64,000 nt of DNA from Edaphochlamys debaryana (GCA_016858145.1 JAEHOE010000057.1:186001-250000), one strand, 5' to 3'; positions 22,373 to 34,948 are shown, counted from the stretch's first letter. Made by a program: numbers and translations. The notes: generated by a model not told the origin, from the letters alone.

Positions 22373-24273
22373 CACTCCGGCAACTATGTCCCTACGTTGC
22401 ACCCCACCCTAAGCGGACCACGGGGAATCCACTTGCAGCTGATGCCGCCCCGACCTGGCCCGGTAATCCGACTCAGGACGCATGCCCCAGCACGGCATGT
22501 GGGTTATTCTGTGGCTCAGCCTCAGGGCGTACCCCTGCCTAGCAACAGCCAGCCATGCCCCGGGGGCGCCCGCGTCCCACAAGCGCAACCCGCTCGGCAG
22601 CTTGGAGATGGCGCGCGAATCAACGGCCCCCGGAATCAAGCAGCTAGGCTATAGATGTCATGAGATGCGGTACTGGTCTCTTCCAGGAAAGGCTGTAGGC
22701 GTGCGCTCTGCCCTCGAGTTGGTGGGGGGCACAAACAGCACTTGCATGCAACCCCAGCTGGGCGGCGAGGTCGCTGCCCAGCCTGCCGGGCGAGTCAAGA
22801 TGAACTCTCTGCTGCGCTCAGGTATTGACCGAGAGCTCAAGCTGCTGGCGCGGGCTGGGGCGAAGGCCCGCCCGATGAGGTCAAAAGCCAGGGTCCCGTA
22901 CCCACGCTTGCTGAGCCCCCCTTTTGCACAGCTCGATACACCGTATCTTCCTCTACCATAATGTCGTGGCGCTGGACGGTGCGAGCAAACATTCTCATGG
23001 CCGCTCGCGCTTGCGCTAGGGAGCACGCGGATGGGCGGGACAGGGCGCGTTACATAGCCATTGTCAAGTAGTTGGGCCCTAGGGCGGTGGGGGGTGGGGA
23101 GGCCGTAGGGACTTTCTGCCCTAAGTGAAGGAGATTATTGGGTGCAATCGGGCACTTTGCCTGGTCGCTATCATCATGGGAAAGCCTGTGCCAGGCATCC
23201 TGTTCTGTTTTGTAAAAACCTGGGTCCCTGACCTTTCAACCACCAACCGCCCAACCGTCAACCGCCAGCTGGTGCACGACTTCCGCCCATTGGAAATCCC
23301 CACGTCATTCCACTTCACCCCCGCTTCCCTTTGATCCCGCCACCTGACCGCCATGAGATACCAGCCTCCCTGGCCCCTTCACACTCAGAAGTACTCAGTC
23401 AAGGCTTTCAGCAGCGCCACAGTGCGCAGGCTTCAGGCAGCCAGGCTAGATGCGGAAGGCATTGGTCCCTTCCGCACCCGTCACACGTGAGGGCGCCTGG
23501 CCCTAGTGTAGGCGTTTACTAGTTGATCAGCACAGCAGGGCTGTGGCCGGCGAGCTTCAAGTGAGTACACTCTACCTGCTGTATTCGTTACCTGCGGCTG
23601 GGCGTACAAGTCCTTCCGCCTGGGGTGAATTCGACGGTGCATCGCCGGGTGGACACTGCCGAATGGACCGCAGTGACAGGCAAGGCCGCCATGGAGGCTC
23701 GCCCCTCAGAGCCCGACCTGAGCCTGCGACATGGGTGAGAGCTATGTATACTGTGTTTGGATTAGGCGCAGTTGAGGCCAAGGGCAGGCCACAGGGGTTC
23801 GGGGGGACAACTCAATTGTGGAGGGGGCGGGGGTCTGGTTCGTGCCAGGCCGTGTCGGAGGCCGAACTGTCGTCCCGCACGGTGCACGTCGATTACAATA
23901 GAAGCATGAATACCCTGCTAAGCGCCGATGTCGTTGACTGTAGTCGCGGCTCGGGCCCTGTCACATTCAGCATGTCTCGTGTCCGATACTCGCGACGCAA
24001 CGTTTCGCGGCCGTACAGGCGACCCCTCCAGAACTGCTCCATCACCAGCACTGTATACATCGCGGCCAGAGCGGTGACGGGCCACGCAGGGTAAAGTGTG
24101 AAACCCGGCGCGGCATGTCGGGGGTCTCGCCATGTTGGCACGACGCGAACAAGCACCGCCAGCTCCCGAGGATGGTCGCGATGCCCTGTGGCCAAGGGGT
24201 CTCGTGTTGTGGCAGCAGGGGCTTTGCGGGCTTCGAAGCCGGGCGGGCCAGGGGACCGATGGTCTGAATCCTT
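22373..24273 (+). repeat. Macrosatellite unit 5
   Basis: 1,901 bp. Shares with unit 3 the A at 23510 and the G at 24215. Confidence 0.95.
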
Positions 24274-26175
24274 CACTCCGGCAACTATGTCCCTACGTTG
24301 CACCCCACCCTAAGCGGACCACGGGGAATCCACTTGCAGCTGATGCCGCCCCGACCTGGCCCGGTAATCCGACTCAGGACGCATGCCCCAGCACGGCATG
24401 TGGGTTATTCTGTGGCTCAGCCTCAGGGCGTACCCCTGCCTAGCAACAGCCAGCCATGCCCCGGGGGCGCCCGCGTCCCACAAGCGCAACCCGCTCGGCA
24501 GCTTGGAGATGGCGCGCGAATCAACGGCCCCCGGAATCAAGCAGCTAGGCTATAGATGTCATGAGATGCGGTACTGGTCTCTTCCAGGAAAGGCTGTAGG
24601 CGTGCGCTCTGCCCTCGAGTTGGTGGGGGGCACAAACAGCACTTGCATGCAACCCCAGCTGGGCGGCGAGGTCGCTGCCCAGCCTGCCGGGCGAGTCAAG
24701 ATGAACTCTCTGCTGCGCTCAGGTATTGACCGAGAGCTCAAGCTGCTGGCGCGGGCTGGGGCGAAGGCCCGCCCGATGAGGTCAAAAGCCAGGGTCCCGT
24801 ACCCACGCTTGCTGAGCCCCCCTTTTGCACAGCTCGATACACCGTATCTTCCTCTACCATAATGTCGTGGCGCTGGACGGTGCGAGCAAACATTCTCATG
24901 GCCGCTCGCGCTTGCGCTAGGGAGCACGCGGATGGGCGGGACAGGGCGCGTTACATAGCCATTGTCAAGTAGTTGGGCCCTAGGGGGGGGGGGGGGGGGG
25001 GAGGCCGTAGGGACTTTCTGCCCTAAGTGAAGGAGATTATTGGGTGCAATCGGGCACTTTGCCTGGTCGCTATCATCATGGGAAAGCCTGTGCCAGGCAT
25101 CCTGTTCTGTTTTGTAAAAACCTGGGTCCCTGACCTTTCAACCACCAACCGCCCAACCGTCAACCGCCAGCTGGTGCACGACTTCCGCCCATTGGAAATC
25201 CCCACGTCATTCCACTTCACCCCCGCTTCCCTTTGATCCCGCCACCTGACCGCCATGAGATACCAGCCTCCCTGGCCCCTTCACACTCAGAAGTACTCAG
25301 TCAAGGCTTTCAGCAGCGCCACAGTGCGCAGGCTTCAGGCAGCCAGGCTAGATGCGGAAGGCATTGGTCCCTTCCGCACCCGTCACACGTGAGGGCGCCT
25401 GGCCCTAGTGTGGGCGTTTACTAGTTGATCAGCACAGCAGGGCTGTGGCCGGCGAGCTTCAAGTGAGTACACTCTACCTGCTGTATTCGTTACCTGCGGC
25501 TGGGCGTACAAGTCCTTCCGCCTGGGGTGAATTCGACGGTGCATCGCCGGGTGGACACTGCCGAATGGACCGCAGTGACAGGCAAGGCCGCCATGGAGGC
25601 TCGCCCCTCAGAGCCCGACCTGAGCCTGCGACATGGGTGAGAGCTATGTATACTGTGTTTGGATTAGGCGCAGTTGAGGCCAAGGGCAGGCCACAGGGGT
25701 TCGGGGGGACAACTCAATTGTGGAGGGGGCGGGGGTCTGGTTCGTGCCAGGCCGTGTCGGAGGCCGAACTGTCGTCCCGCACGGTGCACGTCGATTACAA
25801 TAGAAGCATGAATACCCTGCTAAGCGCCGATGTCGTTGACTGTAGTCGCGGCTCGGGCCCTGTCACATTCAGCATGTCTCGTGTCCGATACTCGCGACGC
25901 AACGTTTCGCGGCCGTACAGGCGACCCCTCCAGAACTGCTCCATCACCAGCACTGTATACATCGCGGCCAGAGCGGTGACGGGCCACGCAGGGTAAAGTG
26001 TGAAACCCGGCGCGGCATGTCGGGGGTCTCGCCATGTTGGCACGACGCGAACAAGCACCGCCAGCTCCCGAGGATGGTCGCGATGCCCTGTGGCCAAGGG
26101 GTCTCGTGTTGTGGCAGCAGGGGCTTTGCGGGCTTCGAAGCCGGGCGGGCCAGGGGACCGATGGTCTGAATCCTT
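24274..26175 (+). repeat. Macrosatellite unit 6
   Basis: 1,902 bp. The GGCGGTGGGGGGTGGGGAGG stretch of other units is replaced by an uninterrupted G run at about 24984-25001. Has the GGCAGCAG variant like units 3 and 5, but not the GTGTAGGC variant. Confidence 0.95.
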
Positions 26176-28076
26176 CACTCCGGCAACTATGTCCCTACGT
26201 TGCACCCCACCCTAAGCGGACCACGGGGAATCCACTTGCAGCTGATGCCGCCCCGACCTGGCCCGGTAATCCGACTCAGGACGCATGCCCCAGCACGGCA
26301 TGTGGGTTATTCTGTGGCTCAGCCTCAGGGCGTACCCCTGCCTAGCAACAGCCAGCCATGCCCCGGGGGCGCCCGCGTCCCACAAGCGCAACCCGCTCGG
26401 CAGCTTGGAGATGGCGCGCGAATCAACGGCCCCCGGAATCAAGCAGCTAGGCTATAGATGTCATGAGATGCGGTACTGGTCTCTTCCAGGAAAGGCTGTA
26501 GGCGTGCGCTCTGCCCTCGAGTTGGTGGGGGGCACAAACAGCACTTGCATGCAACCCCAGCTGGGCGGCGAGGTCGCTGCCCAGCCTGCCGGGCGAGTCA
26601 AGATGAACTCTCTGCTGCGCTCAGGTATTGACCGAGAGCTCAAGCTGCTGGCGCGGGCTGGGGCGAAGGCCCGCCCGATGAGGTCAAAAGCCAGGGTCCC
26701 GTACCCACGCTTGCTGAGCCCCCCTTTTGCACAGCTCGATACACCGTATCTTCCTCTACCATAATGTCGTGGCGCTGGACGGTGCGAGCAAACATTCTCA
26801 TGGCCGCTCGCGCTTGCGCTAGGGAGCACGCGGATGGGCGGGACAGGGCGCGTTACATAGCCATTGTCAAGTAGTTGGGCCCTAGGGCGGTGGGGGGTGG
26901 GGAGGCCGTAGGGACTTTCTGCCCTAAGTGAAGGAGATTATTGGGTGCAATCGGGCACTTTGCCTGGTCGCTATCATCATGGGAAAGCCTGTGCCAGGCA
27001 TCCTGTTCTGTTTTGTAAAAACCTGGGTCCCTGACCTTTCAACCACCAACCGCCCAACCGTCAACCGCCAGCTGGTGCACGACTTCCGCCCATTGGAAAT
27101 CCCCACGTCATTCCACTTCACCCCCGCTTCCCTTTGATCCCGCCACCTGACCGCCATGAGATACCAGCCTCCCTGGCCCCTTCACACTCAGAAGTACTCA
27201 GTCAAGGCTTTCAGCAGCGCCACAGTGCGCAGGCTTCAGGCAGCCAGGCTAGATGCGGAAGGCATTGGTCCCTTCCGCACCCGTCACACGTGAGGGCGCC
27301 TGGCCCTAGTGTGGGCGTTTACTAGTTGATCAGCACAGCAGGGCTGTGGCCGGCGAGCTTCAAGTGAGTACACTCTACCTGCTGTATTCGTTACCTGCGG
27401 CTGGGCGTACAAGTCCTTCCGCCTGGGGTGAATTCGACGGTGCATCGCCGGGTGGACACTGCCGAATGGACCGCAGTGACAGGCAAGGCCGCCATGGAGG
27501 CTCGCCCCTCAGAGCCCGACCTGAGCCTGCGACATGGGTGAGAGCTATGTATACTGTGTTTGGATTAGGCGCAGTTGAGGCCAAGGGCAGGCCACAGGGG
27601 TTCGGGGGGACAACTCAATTGTGGAGGGGGCGGGGGTCTGGTTCGTGCCAGGCCGTGTCGGAGGCCGAACTGTCGTCCCGCACGGTGCACGTCGATTACA
27701 ATAGAAGCATGAATACCCTGCTAAGCGCCGATGTCGTTGACTGTAGTCGCGGCTCGGGCCCTGTCACATTCAGCATGTCTCGTGTCCGATACTCGCGACG
27801 CAACGTTTCGCGGCCGTACAGGCGACCCCTCCAGAACTGCTCCATCACCAGCACTGTATACATCGCGGCCAGAGCGGTGACGGGCCACGCAGGGTAAAGT
27901 GTGAAACCCGGCGCGGCATGTCGGGGGTCTCGCCATGTTGGCACGACGCGAACAAGCACCGCCAGCTCCCGAGGATGGTCGCGATGCCCTGTGGCCAAGT
28001 GGTCTCGTGTTGTGGCAACAGGGGCTTTGCGGGCTTCGAAGCCGGGCGGGCCAGGGGACCGATGGTCTGAATCCTT
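26176..28076 (+). repeat. Macrosatellite unit 7
   Basis: 1,901 bp. Private variant T near 28000 (CAAGTGGTCTCG). Confidence 0.95.
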
Positions 28077-28832
28077 CACTCCGGCAACTATGTCCCTACG
28101 TTGCACCCCACCCTAAGCGGACCACGGGGAATCCACTTGCAGCTGATGCCGCCCCGACCTGGCCCGGTAATCCGACTCAGGACGCATGCCCCAGCACGGC
28201 ATGTGGGTTATTCTGTGGCTCAGCCTCAGGGCGTACCCCTGCCTAGCAACAGCCAGCCATGCCCCGGGGGCGCCCGCGTCCCACAAGCGCAACCCGCTCG
28301 GCAGCTTGGAGATGGCGCGCGAATCAACGGCCCCCGGAATCAAGCAGCTAGGCTATAGATGTCATGAGATGCGGTACTGGTCTCTTCCAGGAAAGGCTGT
28401 AGGCGTGCGCTCTGCCCTCGAGTTGGTGGGGGGCACAAACAGCACTTGCATGCAACCCCAGCTGGGCGGCGAGGTCGCTGCCCAGCCTGCCGGGCGAGTC
28501 AAGATGAACTCTCTGCTGCGCTCAGGTATTGACCGAGAGCTCAAGCTGCTGGCGCGGGCTGGGGCGAAGGCCCGCCCGATGAGGTCAAAAGCCAGGGTCC
28601 CGTACCCACGCTTGCTGAGCCCCCCTTTTGCACAGCTCGATACACCGTATCTTCCTCTACCATAATGTCGTGGCGCTGGACGGTGCGAGCAAACATTCTC
28701 ATGGCCGCTCGCGCTTGCGCTAGGGAGCACGCGGATGGGCGGGACAGGGCGCGTTACATAGCCATTGTCAAGTAGTTGGGCCCTAGGGCGGTGGGGGGTG
28801 GGGAGGCCGTAGGGACTTTCTGCCCTAAGTGA
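28077..28832 (+). repeat. Macrosatellite unit 8, partial
   Basis: About 756 bp, ending at CTAAGTGA; the flank CACCAAGGAGCC replaces the AGGAGATTATTGG that follows in full units. Confidence 0.95.
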
Positions 28833-31274
28833 CACCAAGGAGCCGTCGCAGGAACCGCATAGTTTTGGGAGGGGCAGATATGGCAAGGCCCCACAAGGGA
28901 GAAGCGCGCGACGGGGCTGACGAAGCCAAAGCGAAGACGACGTTGGCGTAGGATGATGTAGGCCGCAGACGGTGAAGGTGTAGGGCTGAGGCTACCTTAC
29001 GCTCGTAGACACCGGTTGCACCGCCCGCGCGCAAAGTTTGCTGTGGAACACGCGCTGGCGCAAGCTGCCTCGAGGCGGGGAGAAAGCTGTGGAGGTACCT
29101 GCGAGGCTGGGAGCTGGGGGCTGGCAGCTTGGGGTCAGCTGAGTGAGTGCACGTGTGGGGCGGAAAGGGACTCAGCTGGGGGGGGGCCAGAGTGCACGTG
29201 CTCCGCCGGGGCAGCTGACCCACGGGGAAGAGGGACAGGGACAGGGACGGGGGAGGCTGGGTGGCGCGACAGGGTTCGCCAGGGGACGCACCGGGCTGAG
29301 CGCGGTCCCGGGGGGTCCCGGGGGATGGACCCGGCGCGCGGGGCGAAACACACAGTTCCACGCCGACCGGCGACAAAGTGTTGCATCTACTTCTCCCTCG
29401 ACCGATCTGTGTGGCACAAGGTTAGATATCAACATCGCCCTCGGTCAGGGCTTGAGAGGTGAGGTAAATGCAAAGTCCGCACCGCGACATCTTCGCGACA
29501 GCTGCGTGCAAACTTGTCGGAACTACCTCGCTCTTGGCTTAGCAGGGTGACGCACCTTGCGAAACGGATAAATGCAGCGCTCCTTGAGCTGCGGGTGCGA
29601 GTTGGTGCAACCGCGTTCTCGACATTGAGTTCGCGCCGGGCCGATAATCTTCCCCGCGCTCGACGACATAGTATAGGGAGAAGCAAACAATTACGTGTGG
29701 CATCGCGGTCAGGGATTGGGAGGGGAGTTTGTGCGTGGCTCCATAACACTTCTCAGCCTGCTGCGCTACGTTGACAGAGCGGTTCTAAGGCGGGGGTTCT
29801 ACTGACAAGTCTACTGAGCTACTTGCAGTCTTGGCCGCCCCGCCCCGCCCCGAACCCCCGAACCCCGCCCCGCATGGCTGGGTGCGCGCGACGCTCGCCG
29901 ATTTATGCCCTCGCGATGAAGTTATAGAGTCGCACATTGGCCCGGGCTGCCGGGCAGCACGGCGAGGCTGTGATGGAACATTCCGAGTTGGCGAATCGGT
30001 CGCCCATCGCTCTGCAAACGAAGGGCCACAAACACTACAAGCACTAATGGCATCAGCGTTTGGGGGCGGAGTCTGGAGTGCAACCCGGCGATCGGAAACT
30101 TGACGTATCGCTGTTAAAAACACTGTGGGTACTTCCGAAGCGGTCCAGACTGCAGGGCCTGGACTTTCCGTACAGCATAACCGTCGAAGGTGTCAAAGCG
30201 GTGGAATGGACACCCCGCCGCAAACCACCAATCACAAACCCCGCGGGTCTCCCCGCTCAACGGTGCCATTCCGAAGCCGCAAGCCAAAGTCAAGTCGATT
30301 ATTAGCGCGCGTGAGATAGGCACAGTAACCTGTGTTCACGGGACGTCCACGCAGGCTGAGCCCGTCCGAGCAGGCTGGGCCCCCTCCACCCTACCAGGGG
30401 CACCCCTGCCCTCCATCCAGCCTCCCTCCCCCGCCGTATGCATGCGCACTTGCTTGCGCCAGCCAAGCAAGAAAGTCCTTGGGCAGAGAGGACACAAAGG
30501 GGCAGGGGAGTAGCTATGCAGGCAGGGGGAGAGGCGCAACCACTTTGATTGGCGTAGCCCCGTTTCCTCTCCCCCGACCCTAAACCCTGATTATTTCGAA
30601 ACCTGAACCCTGGACGTAGACTGCTGCTGGGCCCTGAAGACACAGTCATGAGCCCTGACCGAGCGTGCCACCTCCCGCAATGCCTGGTGTTGACAGTTCG
30701 CTTGAGCACTAGCGGCCCGGCCTGCGGCGGCTTGCTTGCCACCACACCACCGCGCAGAATCAATTCTTCGACACTCTGACGACCGAATGCGAACAGACCA
30801 TAGCGCACGCCAGGCCGCAAGTGCGTCCAATGCCTTTACGATAGTGCAAGTCTTGCGCTTCTCCTGGAGCTGTTACCGACCGCCAACGCGCATGTTTAGG
30901 CCTCGGCCAGGCCTCAGCCGTCCGTCTGTGCCGCAGTAGCAACAGTAGCCCACGCTGTCCACGCTGCTGTTCGCGCCGTTGTACCTACAACTCAGCGAGC
31001 TCCCTGGTGTGGCGGCATAAGAGTGCAGGTTCTCCCACAACCGTAGGGCCACATACGGCCAGTGCACCGCGCGTGTACAGCGCCACGTCTGGAGTTACGA
31101 CAAGGAACGGGATCTCCTTCAAAAGCCTCCCTTGCTTCTCGCCAAGCAGTGCTGTAAGCACACACAGGATACCTTCATTGCTTGCTACCGTCGGCGGCCT
31201 TCATTCAGCTGTTCTTACCGTTGTCCAGCGCCGGCGGTGGCTGGTGCGCGGACTACGTCCACCCGCACGCGCAA
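28833..31274. other. Intergenic region with a dispersed repeat; no supported gene
   Basis: Apart from the dispersed repeat at 29478-29764 I see no coding sequence I can defend. GGGACA units repeat near 29230. A short CCCTAAACCCT occurs near 30578. The last ~200 bases are the probable promoter and 5' UTR of the chitinase-like gene. Confidence 0.45.
29478..29764 (+). repeat. ~287 bp dispersed repeat, copy A
   Basis: Matches 34266-34553 in the same orientation at roughly 94% identity, from CGCACCGCGACAT to CTTCTCA(G/C)CCTGCTG. It has no obvious terminal repeats or coding motif. The two copies bracket the chitinase-like gene. Confidence 0.9.
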
Positions 31275-34139
31275 ATGGGGCCGTATCTCCTGCTTTTCGC
31301 CGCAAAATTGCTGTCGGCTTCGCCTGCAGCTAAGGGTGAGTTGATGCGTGGCAGGTGCATGACGAGCGTAGACGAGGCAATTTCGTTCGGCACTGGCTGG
31401 GCAGCAGCAGCAGATGCCGAGCGCTCCATCACACGCACGCGCCAGGTTTCGCTTGCGGATCCCAGCCAGTTGCACTCAAATCAATAGAGTGCTGCGCTGT
31501 AGCTGTATGCTGCGTGCACGTCAGGCGATCCCGTGCGGCTCGCGAATGCGCGTACTTGCGATGTGCGCGACTGACACCCTTTCATGTTGGCTGGCCATCA
31601 GGCGCTTCCAACTGCAGCATCGAGCCTGGCAAGCGTTACTGGGGCGGCACCTGGGTGACCGGCACGGTGGCCGACCAGATCGTGCCATACGGAGAACTCA
31701 CCGCCAACCCTACCGTGTGCGCCAACTCCTGTGCCAGCCACCCCGAATGCAAGACGTGGGTTTGGGTCGCCTCGAACTCGGCCTGCTGCCGCTTCAAGAG
31801 CACCTTCACTGGCACCAATGTCAACCCGGGCTTCACGTCTGGCAGTTGTGGTCTATACAGTACGGGTGAGGCTGCCACGGAGCAATTGCGCCGCAGCACG
31901 TAAGGCCCGTTCCGTGCCAGGACCGACTCGTCATTGGCTGGCCGTCCTCAGCCTTGCTGACCCCATGCTTGCAGGTTATTCTTGCACCGTTGACCCTGGC
32001 CTGCGCCACTTCACCACCAACAACGGTAACAACGGTGACGCGATTGCTCCGTACCCAGTCAGCACTGACACTGCCACCGAGTGCGCCAGCGCCTGTGGCA
32101 ACAACCCCGAATGCAAGACCTGGGTGCTAGCTATGCCCAGTAAGGCCTGCTACCGCTTCAGGAGCACAGCCGCCGGCACCAATGCGGCCACTGACTACAC
32201 GTCCGGCAGCTGCAGTGAGTCCTCACTTCTATCCCCACGCACCTCATCAGTAACCCCGCGTGATGGCACTTCCATTGACACGCACCGCACTTACCTACTG
32301 CACTAACCGCACTGCAGGGACCGGCGCACTGCCTCGCACGTTGTCAAGGTACGTATCTACGCATGCTTGCAATGCATATCAGGGCGGGAAGCATCTGCGC
32401 GTTCATCATCTCCGAGTTGGCTTCGCTTGTGTGCACGCAGGGTGGTGCTGTACACAACCAACTGGGCTCAATACCGGACCGCCGGATGGTGTTCTCCGTA
32501 TGCCACAAAGCCGAGTAACATCGACCCGTGCCTCGCCACGCACATCATTTACGCTTTCGCCAAGATCAACAGCACCTACCATGTCGTCGATAGTGGTGGG
32601 TGCACGCAATGGGGCTTTTCTGCGGGGGGTGCGAGCCTCGTGCGGACGTGCCAAACCCAACCCCGCAGAATGCGTGTTACCGACCTCCTGGTGCACTATA
32701 TAGGTATCATAAACTCTCTGGACGTTGCAGATAGGGTTTCCGCGGGTGTTTGTGACATGACACACTGACGGAGGCATAACGTACGTTAGCATAGCAGGAC
32801 AAGCATATGCTTGTCCACATGCCTGCGACCGGCCAGGTCGGTCGACCCCCTTTCATCGTATACACAGCTTCCTTACAGCCTAGGTACAAAAAGGTTTACA
32901 CCGATTCGGCCATAGCCATTCGCCCCTGCCCCTTGCCCCCTTGCCCCCTTGCCGCCGCCCCCCTCTGCCCCCTCCTTGCCAACCTGCCTTGCCACCCCTG
33001 CCCCTACCTGCAGAGTGGAACGACCAGACTCTTCAGCAGGGCCTGCAAGCTCTGAAACAGGCCAACCCTAAACTCAAGACGCTGATAGCTATTGGTGGCT
33101 GGGGCTTCTCTCGTGCTGATGGCGCTTTTGCCAATACTGGCAGCGATCTTATCTTTCCCGCGCTTGCTACTAACGCTGCCAACCGTGCAACGTTCGTGGC
33201 CTCTGCCGTCAACTACGCGAAGGCCCGTGGCTTCGATGGCATAGGTCAGTCGCTGTACAGCTACGCCAGTTGGGCCTGGTTGGGCTCGCTGGCTAGGCTG
33301 TGCGCTGGCCTCTGGCGTTCTGCCACACCACCTGACTCCTGCCTGCTGGTTCTGCCCACGCAGACATGGACTGGGAGTATTCTATTTATGACAACAATGC
33401 TCCCGTGGAGAGGGCGGCGTTTACGAGCCTGTTGCAGGACCTGCGGGCGGCTACCACTACAGCAGGACTTCTGCTTACAGTGGCTGTGGCACCCGCCAAG
33501 ACCTCCCAGTACTACGAACTCCCTGCTATCGTTAACAACGTGGACTTTGTTAACTTGATGGCGTAAGTTGTAAAGCCCTACATAGTATCAGTAGCCTTAC
33601 ATTACTTTGTCATCTGCTATCTGTTTATCGTGGTTGTAAGGTTACCCCCTCTGCTCTCCTACGTACCCAGGTATGACTACCATGGCAGCTGGGAAACCGT
33701 GGTCGACACTCACACCACCGTCCAGGATTGCTCATCCGCACGGTCAAGCGGCAACTACATTGACAGCCTCCTCGCAACCTACCGCGCATCTGGCGCCGAC
33801 CCCCTGAAACTCAACCTTGGCCTCGCAACTTGCGGGAAGAGCTTCACATTGCAGTCTGGCACGTCACCTCTGCCAGGTGTTGGCATTGCCACAGGTGGTG
33901 GCGCCGCGGGTGCCTGCACAGGCGCAGCTGGCTCCCTGTCATACTACGAAATCAAGCGAGCACTGTCAGCTGGCGGCGCCTCCCCTTACGAGGACACGCG
34001 CGTGAGGCTCGCTGCGTACGCTTCATTCACCGCCAGCAACGGCCAGGCAAACTGGGTCGGGTACGACACGCCCAACACGCACCGCCTCAAGATGTGCTAC
34101 GCCAGGGACATGGGGCTGGGCGGCGTGATGGTCTGGTGA
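31275..34139 (+). CDS. Secreted GH18 chitinase-like protein with two PAN/apple-type domains
   Basis: Exons 31275-31335, 31602-31865, 31975-32214, 32318-32348, 32441-32592, 33014-33244, 33364-33562, 33671-34139; phases agree, 548 aa. Exon 1 is a signal peptide (MGPYLLLFAAKLLSAS). Exons 2 and 3 each encode a Cys-rich PAN/apple-like module with CKTWV...C.RF.ST..GTN. A GH18 barrel follows: VVLYTTNWAQYR (strand 1), THIIYAFAKI, LKTLIAIGGWGFS, the catalytic signature DGIDMDWEYS formed across the exon 6/7 splice with the acid Glu intact, NLMAYDYHGSW, and a final GGVMVW. All key GH18 residues are present, so it should hydrolyse chitin-type or related beta-1,4-GlcNAc polymers outside the cell or in a vacuole. 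The PAN modules may bind glycans. The reading ends at TGG TGA; the same bases form a GTGAGC donor, so a last exon may be missing. Confidence 0.85.
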
Positions 34140-34265
34140 GCATGCACTCGTGCGTTTTGACTACGCAGCAGTAGGACAGCTAGGCAGCACTTGTCGCGAG
34201 CATGCTTGCTTCTCGACGCTGACGCTTCGTCCTGCTTCCCCTCTTTGACACGTGTGCGGCAGGGA

Positions 34266-34553
34266 CGCACCGCGACATCCCCGCAACAGCTGCGTGCAAA
34301 CTTGTCGGGACTACCTCGCTCTTGGCTTAGCAGGGTGACGCACCTTGCGAAACGGATAAATGCAGCGCTCCTTGGGCTGCGGGTGCGAGTTGGTGCAACC
34401 GCGTTCTCGACATTGAGTTCGCGCCGGGCCGATATTCTTCCCCGCGCTCGACGACATAGTTTAGGGACAAGCAAACAATTACGTGTGGCATCGCGGTCAG
34501 GGCGTGGGAGGGAAGTTTGTGCGTGGCTCCATGAGACTTCTCACCCTGCTGCT
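34266..34553 (+). repeat. ~288 bp dispersed repeat, copy B
   Basis: Second copy of the repeat at 29478-29764, same orientation. It starts only ~125 bases after the apparent end of the chitinase-like reading frame. Confidence 0.9.
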
Positions 34554-34948
34554 GCTGCGGCCGTATGCATGGGCGCTAGACGGCAGCGCGGGCAGCAGTA
34601 GAAGCATGAATTTAGCAGAGGGCATCCCCTACCGTGACGAGTTTGGATGATGAAGTGAGGTCACGGCTCTGGGCAATGGGGCAAGTTCGTGAGCTACAAC
34701 CTACAAGTCAGCATAGATCACGCCTGCGGTACTTACCGTACCTAGAGACCGCCGTGCAAGCCAGCCCGCACGCCGTCCGCTCCGGTTTCCCACGCCCGAA
34801 CCCTTCCCGCACATCCATAACCCAAGCCGCAGCTGCTCACTAGTAAACGTATCGTCTGTGACCTGCCCCTTGATGAGCTTATTGCTCTAAAACCCCTGGA
34901 GAAACCCCAGTTCTTATAGCCAAACGCCAGGAAGACCGGTAACGCGCA

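Larger units (their letters stand above)
14767..28832 (+). repeat. 1.9 kb macrosatellite: 7.4 head-to-tail copies
   Basis: The same 1,901-1,902 bp sequence repeats head to tail. Anchor ATGs of one shared frame occur at 14791, 16692, 18593, 20495, 22397, 24298, 26200 and 28101. Copies differ only by a handful of point changes and single-base indels. The array starts at CACTCCGGCAAC and ends mid-unit at CTAAGTGA. The unit is less GC-rich than the neighbouring genes and holds short open frames on both strands; because copies are nearly identical, repetition of those frames is not evidence for coding. No rRNA, tRNA, telomere motif or transposase is recognisable. It is not the length of the volvocine subtelomeric satellites I know. 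Orientation is arbitrary. Confidence 0.97.

Noticed and set aside
14791..28358. Sets of identical ORFs of 60-183 codons repeated every 1.9 kb as a multigene family
   Set aside because: They recur only because the DNA units are almost identical; frames overlap on both strands and single-base indels in units 3 and 4 break some. No conserved domain is recognisable.
30578..30590. CCCTAAACCCT as an interstitial telomere
   Set aside because: Only about 1.5 units of a plant-type repeat; the Chlamydomonas type is TTTTAGGG and no array exists.
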